Shown one piece after another: positions 32,946-40,796 of a stretch of DNA of 58,134 nt (positions within the stretch are counted from its first letter, which is position 1; each line of letters opens with the position of its first letter). The DNA comes from an uncultured Eubacterium sp. (lineage in GTDB: Bacteria; Bacillota; Clostridia; Lachnospirales; CAG-274): positions 1 through 58,134 of the forward strand of contig UQYD01000009.1 of the NCBI GenBank assembly GCA_900545305.1, in the 5' to 3' direction. A model generated the notes under the pieces. The model saw nothing but the letters and a program-made list of their open reading frames with translations. It did no database searches and had not been told where the DNA came from. The position numbers and the translations under genes were made by a program.

Positions 32946-34202
32946 GTGGAGAATAAAATATATGGTTGTGTTGATTTAAAAAGTTTTTATGCCTCTGTGG
33001 AATGTGCTGAAAGAGGATTAGACCCATTTAAAACTAACCTTGTTGTTGCTGACCCTTCTCGTGGCAGTGGGGGAATATGTTTGGCTATTAGCCCTGCTAT
33101 GAAAAATTTGGGTATAAAAAACAGATGTAGACTTTTTGAAATTCCTAAAAATGTAAAATATATTACTGCCTTGCCTAGAATGAAAAAATACATGGAATAT
33201 TCAGCAAATATATATTCCATTTATTTAAAATATATGAGCAATGAAGATATTTATATATACTCTATAGACGAATGTTTTTTCGATTTTACGCCTTATTTAT
33301 CAAGTTATGGAAAAACACCAAGAGAATTTGCTGTTATGCTTATGGAGGCTGTTATGAAAAATACCGGAGTTTGCGCCACAGCCGGAATAGGGACTAATTT
33401 GTTTTTGGCAAAAGTGGCTTTGGATATAACAGCAAAACACGTTTCTGACAATATAGGTTTCCTTGATGAAAATGAGTTTAAGAAAACTATATGGCATCAC
33501 AGACCTATTACAGATATATGGAATGTAGGTAAGGGTATAGCAAAGCGACTTGAAAAATATGGTGTTCAGGATTTATATGGTGTTGCACATATGGACGAAA
33601 GCCTTTTGTATAAGGAATTTGGAGTAAATGCAGAATTTTTAATAGACCATTCTAAGGGGTATGAGCCTTGCACAATAAAAGAAATTCACGATTATAAGCC
33701 TAAAACAGAATCTATATCAAATGGACAAATTTTATTTAATGATTACAATTTTGATGATGCGTTAATTGTCCTTTATGAAATGGTAGACCAGTTGGTGCTA
33801 GAATTAACTCAAAGAAAATCAAAGACCAATTCAATATCCTTATATATAAGATATTCAAAGGAATATACAGCTTCTACAGGTGGCACAAGAAAGTTGAACT
33901 TTAGAAGTAGTTCCTATAGTAAAATATCAGCAGAGTTTGAAAAACTTTATAGAGAAACTACAAAGAAAAATTATCCTATACGTCAAATAAATGTAGGACT
34001 TAATCATATTGAAGAAGATGAATTTCAACAGCTTGATTTATTCGATAAAGTAGATGATGACAAGGAGATAAAGGTACAAAAAGGTATTATTGAAATCAAG
34101 AATAAATTTGGCAAAAATGCAGTTTTAAGATGCTCAAGTCTTCAGGATAAGGCTACAGCAAGAATAAGAAATAAACTTGTAGGAGGTCATAATGGTGAGT
34201 GA
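32946..34202 (+). CDS. Y-family DNA polymerase (UmuC/UvrX-like), SOS-regulated
   Basis: Translesion polymerase, 418 residues. The catalytic motifs are DLKSFYASVE (D10) and YSIDECFFD (D108, E109). The fingers/thumb HhH region (DIWNVGKGIAKRLEKYGV) and little-finger domain follow. A QLDLF motif (362-366) matches the beta-clamp-binding consensus. The frame is open from a TTG at 32913, but that lies 3 bases after the -10; GTG 32946 behind GAGGAGGG is the start. Its 3' end overlaps the YolD-like gene by 11 bases, the arrangement seen with UvrX-type polymerases in Bacillus. Confidence 0.93.
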   Translation: MENKIYGCVDLKSFYASVECAERGLDPFKTNLVVADPSRGSGGICLAISPAMKNLGIKNRCRLFEIPKNVKYITALPRMKKYMEYSANIYSIYLKYMSNEDIYIYSIDECFFDFTPYLSSYGKTPREFAVMLMEAVMKNTGVCATAGIGTNLFLAKVALDITAKHVSDNIGFLDENEFKKTIWHHRPITDIWNVGKGIAKRLEKYGVQDLYGVAHMDESLLYKEFGVNAEFLIDHSKGYEPCTIKEIHDYKPKTESISNGQILFNDYNFDDALIVLYEMVDQLVLELTQRKSKTNSISLYIRYSKEYTASTGGTRKLNFRSSSYSKISAEFEKLYRETTKKNYPIRQINVGLNHIEEDEFQQLDLFDKVDDDKEIKVQKGIIEIKNKFGKNAVLRCSSLQDKATARIRNKLVGGHNGE

Positions 34203-34512
34203 TAGAGCAAGACAATTTATGCCTTTTTCGCCTTTAAAAGGTTACTATGATTTAATAGAAAAATGTGAGATGATAAAAGAACCTAAAATTGAATTAACTG
34301 ATGATATGTTGGAAATACTATCTCAAAAATTAAATAAGATAGAAAAAGGCATTATGGTAAAAGTAAAATATTATGATGTTGATAGTTATTTGGAAATGGA
34401 AGGAATGGTTTCAAATATAGATAGGGTATACAACAACTTAACAGTAATAAAAACTGTAATTAAATTTGAAGATATTTACGACATTTCTTTTGTGCAGGAG
34501 TATAAACAGTAG
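34192..34512 (+). CDS. YolD-like protein
   Basis: It has 106 residues of the YolD-like family, with the hallmark N-terminal block DRARQFMPFSPLKGYYDLI and a beta-rich remainder. YolD-like genes are typically coupled to Y-family polymerases in Firmicutes (for example yqjX beside yqjW); their molecular role is not settled. The 11-base overlap with the polymerase gene implies coupled translation under the same LexA box. SD AGGAGG lies inside the polymerase gene. Confidence 0.9.
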   Translation: MVSDRARQFMPFSPLKGYYDLIEKCEMIKEPKIELTDDMLEILSQKLNKIEKGIMVKVKYYDVDSYLEMEGMVSNIDRVYNNLTVIKTVIKFEDIYDISFVQEYKQ

Positions 34513-34563
34513 TTTATGCTCTTTTTTGATAGCTTGTTATAGTGTGTAAGTTACATAATTTTG

Positions 34564-34591
34564 TTGACAGTGAGAACATATATGGTAAAAT
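34564..34591 (+). promoter_or_regulatory. Promoter before the tandem paralogue pair
   Basis: TTGACA - 16 bases - TAAAAT. The spacer contains GAACATATATGG, which begins like a LexA box but lacks the second half (GTTC). Confidence 0.6.
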
Positions 34592-34630
34592 TAAGTAAAA
34601 GAGAATGTAAATAGAATTGGGGTGGTTACT

Positions 34631-35197
34631 ATGAATAGAGAAAATATGGTTAATATTTTAGAAAAAGTGTCTGACAAAAGTGACCTTTGTTATATTAGTA
34701 GTAAAACAAAATATTCTTTGGGCTTATCCTATGTAATAAAGTACAATGAAAAATTTTTAATGATTGCTGATACTTGTGATTATGAGTATGACGGATACAT
34801 AATAGTTAAATGGGAAAGTATTGAAGAAATAGAGCATAATGAACGGGCAATATTTGAAAGTAAAATAATAAAAAATGAAAATGGTAAACCCAATATAGCA
34901 AATGTAATAGATATAAAGTTAGATAGTTACAAAACAATATTTAATTATTTTTTGGATAAGAATGAAAATATAACTATATATTGTGATAATTGTTCTGAAA
35001 AATATGTAGATGAAGATACAACTACTGCTTTAAATATAGGTAAAATAATAGAAGTTAAAGATGACTACATATTATTTAAAAGATTTGATGGAGTAGGAAA
35101 GTGGTATCCGGAAAATAAAATATATTATAGTGATATTTCAGAAATTTTGTTTGGGGATAGATATACTAGAATTATGTCAAAGTATACTCATAATTGA
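34631..35197 (+). CDS. Hypothetical protein, paralogue 1 of a tandem pair
   Basis: A soluble acidic 188-residue protein not recognised as a known family. It shares its layout and several segments with the next gene: a (I/V)KYNEK(F/Y) block, a DGY/DGF segment followed by an acidic EIE(N/E) stretch, (I/V)FNYF in mid-protein, and a near-identical C-terminus (G-RY---MSKYTH). The start is ATG 34631, 5 bases after GGGGTGG; a GTG at 34622 is also in frame. No signal peptide or membrane helix is seen. Confidence 0.75.
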   Translation: MNRENMVNILEKVSDKSDLCYISSKTKYSLGLSYVIKYNEKFLMIADTCDYEYDGYIIVKWESIEEIEHNERAIFESKIIKNENGKPNIANVIDIKLDSYKTIFNYFLDKNENITIYCDNCSEKYVDEDTTTALNIGKIIEVKDDYILFKRFDGVGKWYPENKIYYSDISEILFGDRYTRIMSKYTHN

Positions 35198-35211
35198 AAA
35201 GGGGTGTTGGT

Positions 35212-35742
35212 ATGGTAAATAAGGAGCTATTGGATAAAATTATTAGAAAATCTGACATCTGTAAATTTGAATGTACCTTTGATGATATAAGTGGAGTACC
35301 TGTAAAATACAATGAAAAATACATAATGGTAAACATCTACGAAGATTTTCAATTTGACGGCTTCTGCATATTTGATATAACAGAAATTGAAAATATATGT
35401 TATGATGAAACATACGAATTTATAAACCATATATGTAAAGAGGAAAAAATATATCCGTCTAAGGCAGAAAATATTAATATTGAAAACTTCATTAATGTTT
35501 TTAATTATTTTAAGGATAATGAAGAAAATATCATAGTCGAATGTGGTGAATATGATGATGAGGACTATAGCTTTTCCATTGGTAAGGTGGAAAAAGTTAC
35601 AGAAGAATACATAGAAATTAAATACTTTGACTATATGGCTAAATGGGACGAAGATGAATTTGATATGGTTTATTATGATGATATTTCAGTTGTATCTTTT
35701 GGAAAGAGGTATATAAAATATATGTCAAAGTATACCCATTAA
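35212..35742 (+). CDS. Hypothetical protein, paralogue 2 of a tandem pair
   Basis: It has 176 residues, acidic and soluble, and ends GKRYIKYMSKYTH like its upstream neighbour. The pair look like an old tandem duplication with strong divergence in the middle. ATG 35212 follows AAAAGGGGTG; the gene begins 14 bases after paralogue 1, so they form one transcript with the next gene. The fold resembles small beta-rich regulatory proteins only loosely; no function is assigned. Confidence 0.75.
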   Translation: MVNKELLDKIIRKSDICKFECTFDDISGVPVKYNEKYIMVNIYEDFQFDGFCIFDITEIENICYDETYEFINHICKEEKIYPSKAENINIENFINVFNYFKDNEENIIVECGEYDDEDYSFSIGKVEKVTEEYIEIKYFDYMAKWDEDEFDMVYYDDISVVSFGKRYIKYMSKYTH

Positions 35743-35759
35743 ATAAAGAGGTGGTTTTA

Positions 35760-36551
35760 TTGAAGAACTTATTGAATAAAGTAATGATACTTGCAGTCAT
35801 TGTGGCGATTTTAGTTGGAGGTATTGTTTTTCAAAATAGAAAAAGTTTAGCCTATGCAAATAGTAGAATAGTACCTATTGGAGACAGCATTTTTTATAAT
35901 GACTACAGTATGTTTTTAAGAGAAGTACCTATTAAGGGTCATAGAGGTGCTATCATTTATAAAAGAGTAAAATTAATGGGTGGCGATGGAAAGTATATTT
36001 GTGCCAAGGATAACAATAAGAATGTTTATATATTTAATGTAAAAAATACAGAAAAGTATAAGCTAAGTAATATTGACGCAACAGATATGGATATATATAA
36101 CAACAAAATTTATTACGCAAATAAAAGTGATGGAAATAAGATTTACAGCATTTGCTTTAATGGAAAGGACAATATTAAAGTAAGTGATGCGACTACTTCT
36201 CATTTGAGGGTTACCAACAATCATATATATTTTGAAAATAATAGGGATAACATATATTCATTGTCATTGTTGACTAAGGAAATTAAAAATGTGTATGAAG
36301 GTAGTAACTGTTATTACTTTGAAACAGATGGCAAATATATTTATTTAAGTGATTATCAGAATGATAATACAATTTTAAAATTAGATGCCCATACTTTTGA
36401 AGAAAAAGGTAGAATAAATATAAAAACAGTTAATTTCTGTATTTATAATGGAAGTTTGTGCTATATTCCATTTGTTGATGAAGATGATATAGGAGATAAT
36501 TATAAAGATTATTCTCATATATATAATGAAAAAGGTCAAATTATTTTATAA
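35760..36551 (+). CDS. Membrane-anchored DUF5050/beta-propeller-like protein (TTG start)
   Basis: It has 263 residues. A membrane helix (residues 8-26) precedes an extracytoplasmic domain of repeated short strands with the pattern (N/D)-(K/H)IYY/(I/Y)YF--..., for example NNKIYYANKSDGNKIYSICF and DGKYIYLSDYQNDNTILKLD. This matches the DUF5050 type of YWTD/beta-propeller-like repeats. The start is TTG 35760 after AAAGAGGTGG; GTG 35751 lies within the SD. It is third gene after the paralogue pair (17 bases). Role unknown. Confidence 0.7.
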   Translation: MKNLLNKVMILAVIVAILVGGIVFQNRKSLAYANSRIVPIGDSIFYNDYSMFLREVPIKGHRGAIIYKRVKLMGGDGKYICAKDNNKNVYIFNVKNTEKYKLSNIDATDMDIYNNKIYYANKSDGNKIYSICFNGKDNIKVSDATTSHLRVTNNHIYFENNRDNIYSLSLLTKEIKNVYEGSNCYYFETDGKYIYLSDYQNDNTILKLDAHTFEEKGRINIKTVNFCIYNGSLCYIPFVDEDDIGDNYKDYSHIYNEKGQIIL

Positions 36552-36555
36552 AATT

Positions 36556-36588
36556 TAGGCTGTCGATTTGTATATAATCGACAGCCTA
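36556..36588. terminator. Hairpin between convergent genes
   Basis: TAGGCTGTCGATT pairs with AATCGACAGCCTA (13 bp) over a 7-base loop. T-rich ends exist on both strands but are imperfect (GATTACTTTTTA / AAATTTTATAA). Confidence 0.7.
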
Positions 36589-36609
36589 GATTACTTTTTA
36601 GGGAATATA

Positions 36610-37614
36610 TTATGCTCCTAAAACTCTGTTTTTATGATGTGTGTCAAAGGCTTCAAGACAGTTATCAGCAGAGGCTGTATTTATAAGTCTATGTATTACA
36701 CCTTTTTTCCATGCTGTGTCAGTATTAGTGCGAGATAGCATACAGGCACATTCAAAAAGTCTTAAACACACAAAATCATCTAACTTATCCCATTCAGTAT
36801 CAGGAAGTGTGAATTCTGTTTCATAACCTTTTCTAAAAGGCTCTAAATAACTAAAAAATAGGTCGTTTCTATTGTTTTCTAAAGGAATTTCTGGGTCAAC
36901 TATAAATGAAAATAGGGCTGTAGCTATGTCTGATATGTAGTAACCATAACAGCAATTATCAAAATTAAATGCTTTGGCAGTGTCCCATTCCATTAATATG
37001 TTATTAACCTGAAAATCGCCATGTATCATACCAAATGTTTCCGGAACTTCTGGATAAGATTTTATTTTTTCAATTCTTGTACGAAGTTTAGACAATATTT
37101 CGGAAGAAACATAATCATTTAAATATGAAAAATCAAAAGAAGTTTTTTCATACCATTTACATCTGTTGAATTTCAAACCCTCTTTTTGCTCTTTATAGCT
37201 TATAGAGTGGATTTTGCCTAGCAATTTGCCAACGTTGTAAAAATATTGGTCATCTCTGTTTTCAGCATTAGCTTTTTCGCCGTGAATTAATTTAAATTGT
37301 GATACACAGTATTCATTGTCGTCTATTGAAAATTCTTCGGCTATGGAATTTGTAAGAGAAGGAATGACATAAGTAATATCTGACATATATTTTCTTAAAT
37401 CATCTAACCATTCCATTTCGTATTTAATATCTACAACTTTTCTTTTTGCGTTGGCAGAAACTCGAATAACTGATGGCTTTAAACCATGGAATAAAAATGT
37501 GTAATTTCGTGAACTAAAATGACATTCTGAATTTGCAATATCTTTGCCATAAAGTTCTTTAATCTTTTTTCTAAAAATCTCTTTGTCTGGAATATTTATT
37601 TCTTTGTATTTCAT
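36610..37614 (-). CDS. Aminoglycoside-phosphotransferase-like kinase (APH fold)
   Basis: It has 334 residues. The Brenner-type catalytic motif GMIHGDFQVNNILME (near residue 195) and the following FNFDNCCYGYYISDIATALF correspond to HGD-x4-N and the metal-binding D of APH/homoserine-kinase-II-type kinases. The family includes small-molecule kinases of many substrates, so drug resistance should not be assumed. The ATG follows AAAGGTGAT. It is preceded by a small ORF and an inverted repeat in a 423-base gap. Confidence 0.75.
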   Translation of the reverse strand: MKYKEINIPDKEIFRKKIKELYGKDIANSECHFSSRNYTFLFHGLKPSVIRVSANAKRKVVDIKYEMEWLDDLRKYMSDITYVIPSLTNSIAEEFSIDDNEYCVSQFKLIHGEKANAENRDDQYFYNVGKLLGKIHSISYKEQKEGLKFNRCKWYEKTSFDFSYLNDYVSSEILSKLRTRIEKIKSYPEVPETFGMIHGDFQVNNILMEWDTAKAFNFDNCCYGYYISDIATALFSFIVDPEIPLENNRNDLFFSYLEPFRKGYETEFTLPDTEWDKLDDFVCLRLFECACMLSRTNTDTAWKKGVIHRLINTASADNCLEAFDTHHKNRVLGA

Positions 37615-37646
37615 AATATCACCTTTATTTCCTAAAATGTATTAAT

Positions 37647-37773
37647 AAGGATTTAATGTTAAAAATGAAGTGTTATAAAATGCGGTAGAAAATTATTTCC
37701 AAGTTCAAATAAAATTAATTTGATGCTCATAGATGACACCCCCTTAAAAAAGTTGATAATTAATTAAATCCTT
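37647..37773 (-). repeat. Inverted repeat bracketing a small ORF
   Basis: AAGGATTTAAT (37647-37657) and ATTAAATCCTT (37763-37773) are perfect 11-base complements separated by 105 bases. The small ORF 37659-37730 and its SD lie between them. In a minus-strand transcript the two arms could close a long-range stem. Confidence 0.5.
37659..37730 (-). CDS. Possible 23-residue small ORF/leader peptide
   Basis: ATG at 37730 is preceded by the strong SD AAGGGGGTG (37736-37744) and ends with TAA 45 bases before the APH-like gene. The peptide (MSIKLILFELGNNF then nine residues rich in His, Phe, Leu) is mildly hydrophobic without a clear membrane helix. It may be a leader peptide or a toxin-like small protein, or chance. 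Confidence 0.4.
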   Translation of the reverse strand: MSIKLILFELGNNFLPHFITLHF

Positions 37774-37946
37774 ACCTGTTTATATTATATAATAAAAAAC
37801 AACAAAATTTCCATACCTTTTTAATCAAAAAATTATCTCATAATTCGACAAAATAATCCATTTTATTGTAAAAAAATAAAACGAAATTTGAATAATATGA
37901 ATAAAAAATGAAAATAAAAAACAAAAAAATATATAAAAAAATTTAA

Positions 37947-37997
37947 TAAAAATTCCCACCAAATAAATTTTTGGTGGGAAAATGGTGGGAATTTTAT
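37947..37997. repeat. Tandem alternative hairpins in an intergenic gap
   Basis: One 5' arm (AAAATTCCCACCAAA, 37949-37963) can pair with either TTTGGTGGGAA (37970-37980) or the adjacent GGTGGGAATTTT (37984-37995). The two 3' arms repeat the sequence GGTGGGAA. This can act as a terminator region; the rest of 37774-37946 is simple AT-rich sequence in which nothing else is seen. Confidence 0.55.
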
Positions 37998-38037
37998 AAT
38001 ATGTGATTTTGCAGACAAAAGAATATTATCTATAGGT

Positions 38038-38484
38038 CTACCAGTTAGATTTTATATTAGCATATATACTATCGGGAATATCCACATATAAATCTATATC
38101 AAGTTTTGTCTGTGTGTCACAACAGAACTTCATTACCTCCAATGATGGTGCTAGGCATGGTGTTGATTCGCCATATACAACGGTTGGAACAACTTCTAAA
38201 TAAAAATCGACATCATAAGATTTTTTAATTTTCTTCAAAATATCAATTTTTGACATAAGAGGGGCTATTGTTTTTCTCATCTGCTCGTCAACATCTACAT
38301 CATAATCATAACAATAACCGTAATTCCAATCAGCCGATTCAAATTTTATACCGGTTATACCAATATCACCGATTTTACTTGAGTCCTCTGGTTCAAGTTC
38401 GAGTATCTGGGATATAGTATCAGGGTCAAAAATTCCAACCATACTAAAATATGTGAAGCATTTTGTAAGTGTCTGGTCTTCCAT
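38038..38484 (-). CDS. DUF4279-family protein
   Basis: A soluble 148-residue protein resembling the DUF4279 domain (Y-SM-IFDPDTISQILELEPEDSSKIG near the N-terminus; central ADWNYGY; C-terminal DIDLYVDIPDSIY). The family has no established function and is often linked to polymorphic toxin immunity or housekeeping loci. The start is ATG 38484, 6 bases after GAGGTG. Neighbours give no clue. Confidence 0.7.
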   Translation of the reverse strand: MEDQTLTKCFTYFSMVGIFDPDTISQILELEPEDSSKIGDIGITGIKFESADWNYGYCYDYDVDVDEQMRKTIAPLMSKIDILKKIKKSYDVDFYLEVVPTVVYGESTPCLAPSLEVMKFCCDTQTKLDIDLYVDIPDSIYANIKSNW

Positions 38485-38548
38485 AGTATTCACCTCTATT
38501 TTTTAGAATTATTCAGAATGGTTATAATAAAAATACCTTATTGGATTT

Positions 38549-39913
38549 TTACTTGACTTTAGATAACAGCACTACGGTCTCAACGTGGTAAGTTCTAGGG
38601 AACATATCTACACTACAGATTTTTCTTACCTTATAGCCACCTTCTTCAAAGAGAAGCAAATCTTTAGCGAGGGAACTAGCTTTACAGCTAACATAAACAA
38701 GAGTTTCTGCATCAAACTTTATTATTTTTTCAATAGCTTTTGGGTTAATGCCTTCTCTTGGTGGGTCAAGAATTATTGTGTCAGGTTTATCTTCCAACTG
38801 GTCCACCATATTAAGGACATCGCCAGCAATAAATTCACAGTTTTTAATACCATTAAGTTCAGTATTTATTTTTGCAGCTTCTACAGCTTCCTCTACAATT
38901 TCAATACCAATAACCTTTTTAGCATTTTCACTTAACAACTGTGTAATAGTACCGGTGCCACAGTACAAGTCAAAAATAATCTTATCATTACTTGTGCCGG
39001 CAAATTCCTTTACAGTAGAGTAGAGAACTTCTGCTCCAGCCGAATTTGTCTGGAAGAATGAAAATGTTGAAATCTTGAAATTAAGACCAAGGCATTTATC
39101 CATAATAAAGTCCTGACCATAGAGTATATTCATTTCGTCAGCCTTTACAACATCAGCAACGCCGTCATTTACAATATGGCTTATGCCAACGATTTTACCA
39201 TCTAACTCTAAAGCAAGAAGATTATCAACTAATGGCTTTAAATCTGTTTTCAATTCAGATGTAGTTACTAAATTAATAATCATTTCGCCTGTAAAGTGTC
39301 CTCGTCTTACAAGTAAATGTCTTAAAGAACCTGTATGTCTCATTCTGTGATAGAACTGTTCATCTGTACCTTTAAAGTATTCCAAAACTGTAGAAAGAGC
39401 TTTGCAAACATCTTCGTTTACAATATTACAGCAATCAGCAGTAACAACCTCGTAGTTGCTTTCTCGCTTTCTCATACCCAAACAGAGATTACCGTCTAAG
39501 CCGTCATCACCAAAACTAAATTCCATTTTATTTCTATAAGCTGTAATAGAAGGACTTGGTTTAATGCCACAGTATTCATAATCTGTTAAGCCTGCGTTGT
39601 CAAGCAACTTTAAAACAACATTTTTCTTAAACTCTAATTCCTGCTCATATGAAATATTCTGATAAGTACAGCCACCACAAAGCCCAAAATTCTTACAGGC
39701 TGGTTCAATTTCGTATTCAGCTTTTTTCTCAATACTTCTGAGTCTGCCTTCAAAATTCTTTCTTTTTTTCTTTACATCAGCTATTACTGTTTGACCAGGA
39801 ATAGTATTTTTTACTGTTACTTTTTTGTTTTCTTCTCCAAAATAACCTACACCTTTATTTGGAAACTCTAAATCTACAATATCAATTTTTGTGTCAAAAA
39901 GTGTTTTTGCCAT
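38549..39913 (-). CDS. rlmD: 23S rRNA (uracil-5)-methyltransferase, RlmD/RumA type
   Basis: It transfers methyl from SAM to C5 of uridine in 23S rRNA. The 454 residues contain an N-terminal TRAM domain (about 5-62), a [4Fe-4S] cluster site C73-x5-C79-x2-C82, a Rossmann SAM site (FDLYCGTGTITQLL), the ILDPPREG motif and the nucleophile Cys in YVSCKASSLAKDL. In Firmicutes one enzyme can act at both U747 and U1939 (RlmCD), so the exact target is unsettled. Start ATG with AGGAG. Confidence 0.9.
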   Translation of the reverse strand: MAKTLFDTKIDIVDLEFPNKGVGYFGEENKKVTVKNTIPGQTVIADVKKKRKNFEGRLRSIEKKAEYEIEPACKNFGLCGGCTYQNISYEQELEFKKNVVLKLLDNAGLTDYEYCGIKPSPSITAYRNKMEFSFGDDGLDGNLCLGMRKRESNYEVVTADCCNIVNEDVCKALSTVLEYFKGTDEQFYHRMRHTGSLRHLLVRRGHFTGEMIINLVTTSELKTDLKPLVDNLLALELDGKIVGISHIVNDGVADVVKADEMNILYGQDFIMDKCLGLNFKISTFSFFQTNSAGAEVLYSTVKEFAGTSNDKIIFDLYCGTGTITQLLSENAKKVIGIEIVEEAVEAAKINTELNGIKNCEFIAGDVLNMVDQLEDKPDTIILDPPREGINPKAIEKIIKFDAETLVYVSCKASSLAKDLLLFEEGGYKVRKICSVDMFPRTYHVETVVLLSKVK

Positions 39914-40024
39914 TGTTTTCTCCTATATATACCGAAAAATCTAAAAATACAATGGAGATATTATAACATAATTTACTTATGTACTCAATGGGTATAGGTA
40001 TTTTTAATATGATTTTAAAAGGTA

Positions 40025-40053
40025 TTGATAAAAAGTCTATAAATTGGTATAAT
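40025..40053 (+). promoter_or_regulatory. Promoter of the 40084 gene
   Basis: TTGATA - 17 bases - TATAAT, followed by GGAGG and the ATG at 40084. Confidence 0.75.
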
Positions 40054-40083
40054 TATAACAATTAAGTAATTTGGAGGTAAAAA

Positions 40084-40695
40084 ATGCTGACAAAGGATTG
40101 CAATTTTAGAGATATTTATCATAAAGTTTGTTTTATAGAATGTGCAGACCAGATACAGAACTTAAAAAAGGTATTTAATGTAAGTAAAAAGGATAATGGT
40201 GTTCTTGCTTACGGATATATTGACCACGAAGAGGGCTTTACTTTTGAAGTGTTGACAACTGGAAAACTTGAAAACGGTGTACTTTCAAGAGGTTTAGGCA
40301 ATGATGAAGTGTCAATGAAATTTAGAAAATCTAGTGTAAATGATAGAGAAATTCGCATTTACGAAGATAGAAGTCTTTTTAAAGAATACAATGAAAAGTT
40401 TAAGACTATTGATACATTTTTTGCTGATACAGAAGATGTTGACAAAACTAGAGGCATAAGAGAAATTGATAGTTGCAGACACGAAGATTTTCCAGATGAT
40501 GTTATAATATATTTAGTTAAAGACGGATTAAATCCTGAAACTGTTTGGGTTAGATGTGAAAAAGCTGAAAAGCAAGGGGTTAAAGCTAAATTAATTAGCG
40601 AACCAAAGCAGGATTTTGGAGTTCATACAAATGATTTTGTAGTATTTCGTCCAGCAAAAAATGAAAATGGTATTTTGTGCATAGCGAAATTATAA
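40084..40695 (+). CDS. Hypothetical protein
   Basis: A soluble 203-residue protein, charged, with no signal peptide, membrane helix or recognised motif. It is monocistronic between its own promoter and a terminator. ATG 40084 is 6 bases after GGAGG. The C-terminal part (DDVIIYLVKDGLNPETVWVRCE and HTNDFVVFRP) looks beta-rich. No function is proposed. Confidence 0.8.
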   Translation: MLTKDCNFRDIYHKVCFIECADQIQNLKKVFNVSKKDNGVLAYGYIDHEEGFTFEVLTTGKLENGVLSRGLGNDEVSMKFRKSSVNDREIRIYEDRSLFKEYNEKFKTIDTFFADTEDVDKTRGIREIDSCRHEDFPDDVIIYLVKDGLNPETVWVRCEKAEKQGVKAKLISEPKQDFGVHTNDFVVFRPAKNENGILCIAKL

Positions 40696-40713
40696 AATTT
40701 AATAATCTATAAG

Positions 40714-40740
40714 AAAGGGCATAGTTTATGTCCTTTTTTT
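40714..40740 (+). terminator. Terminator after the 40084 gene
   Basis: AAAGGGCATA - GTT - TATGTCCTTT with a continuing T-run. Confidence 0.85.
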
Positions 40741-40796
40741 GTACATAGTAAATTGATTAATGAAGTTAATTTTTTTCTAAAAAAGGAGGAAGAAAA

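Noticed and set aside
34574..34587. GAACATATATGG as a second LexA box
   Set aside because: Only the left half fits; the required GTTC is missing.
36610..37614. Antibiotic-resistance aminoglycoside phosphotransferase
   Set aside because: Only the kinase motifs are shared; the family is broad, and nothing specific to known resistance enzymes was recognised.
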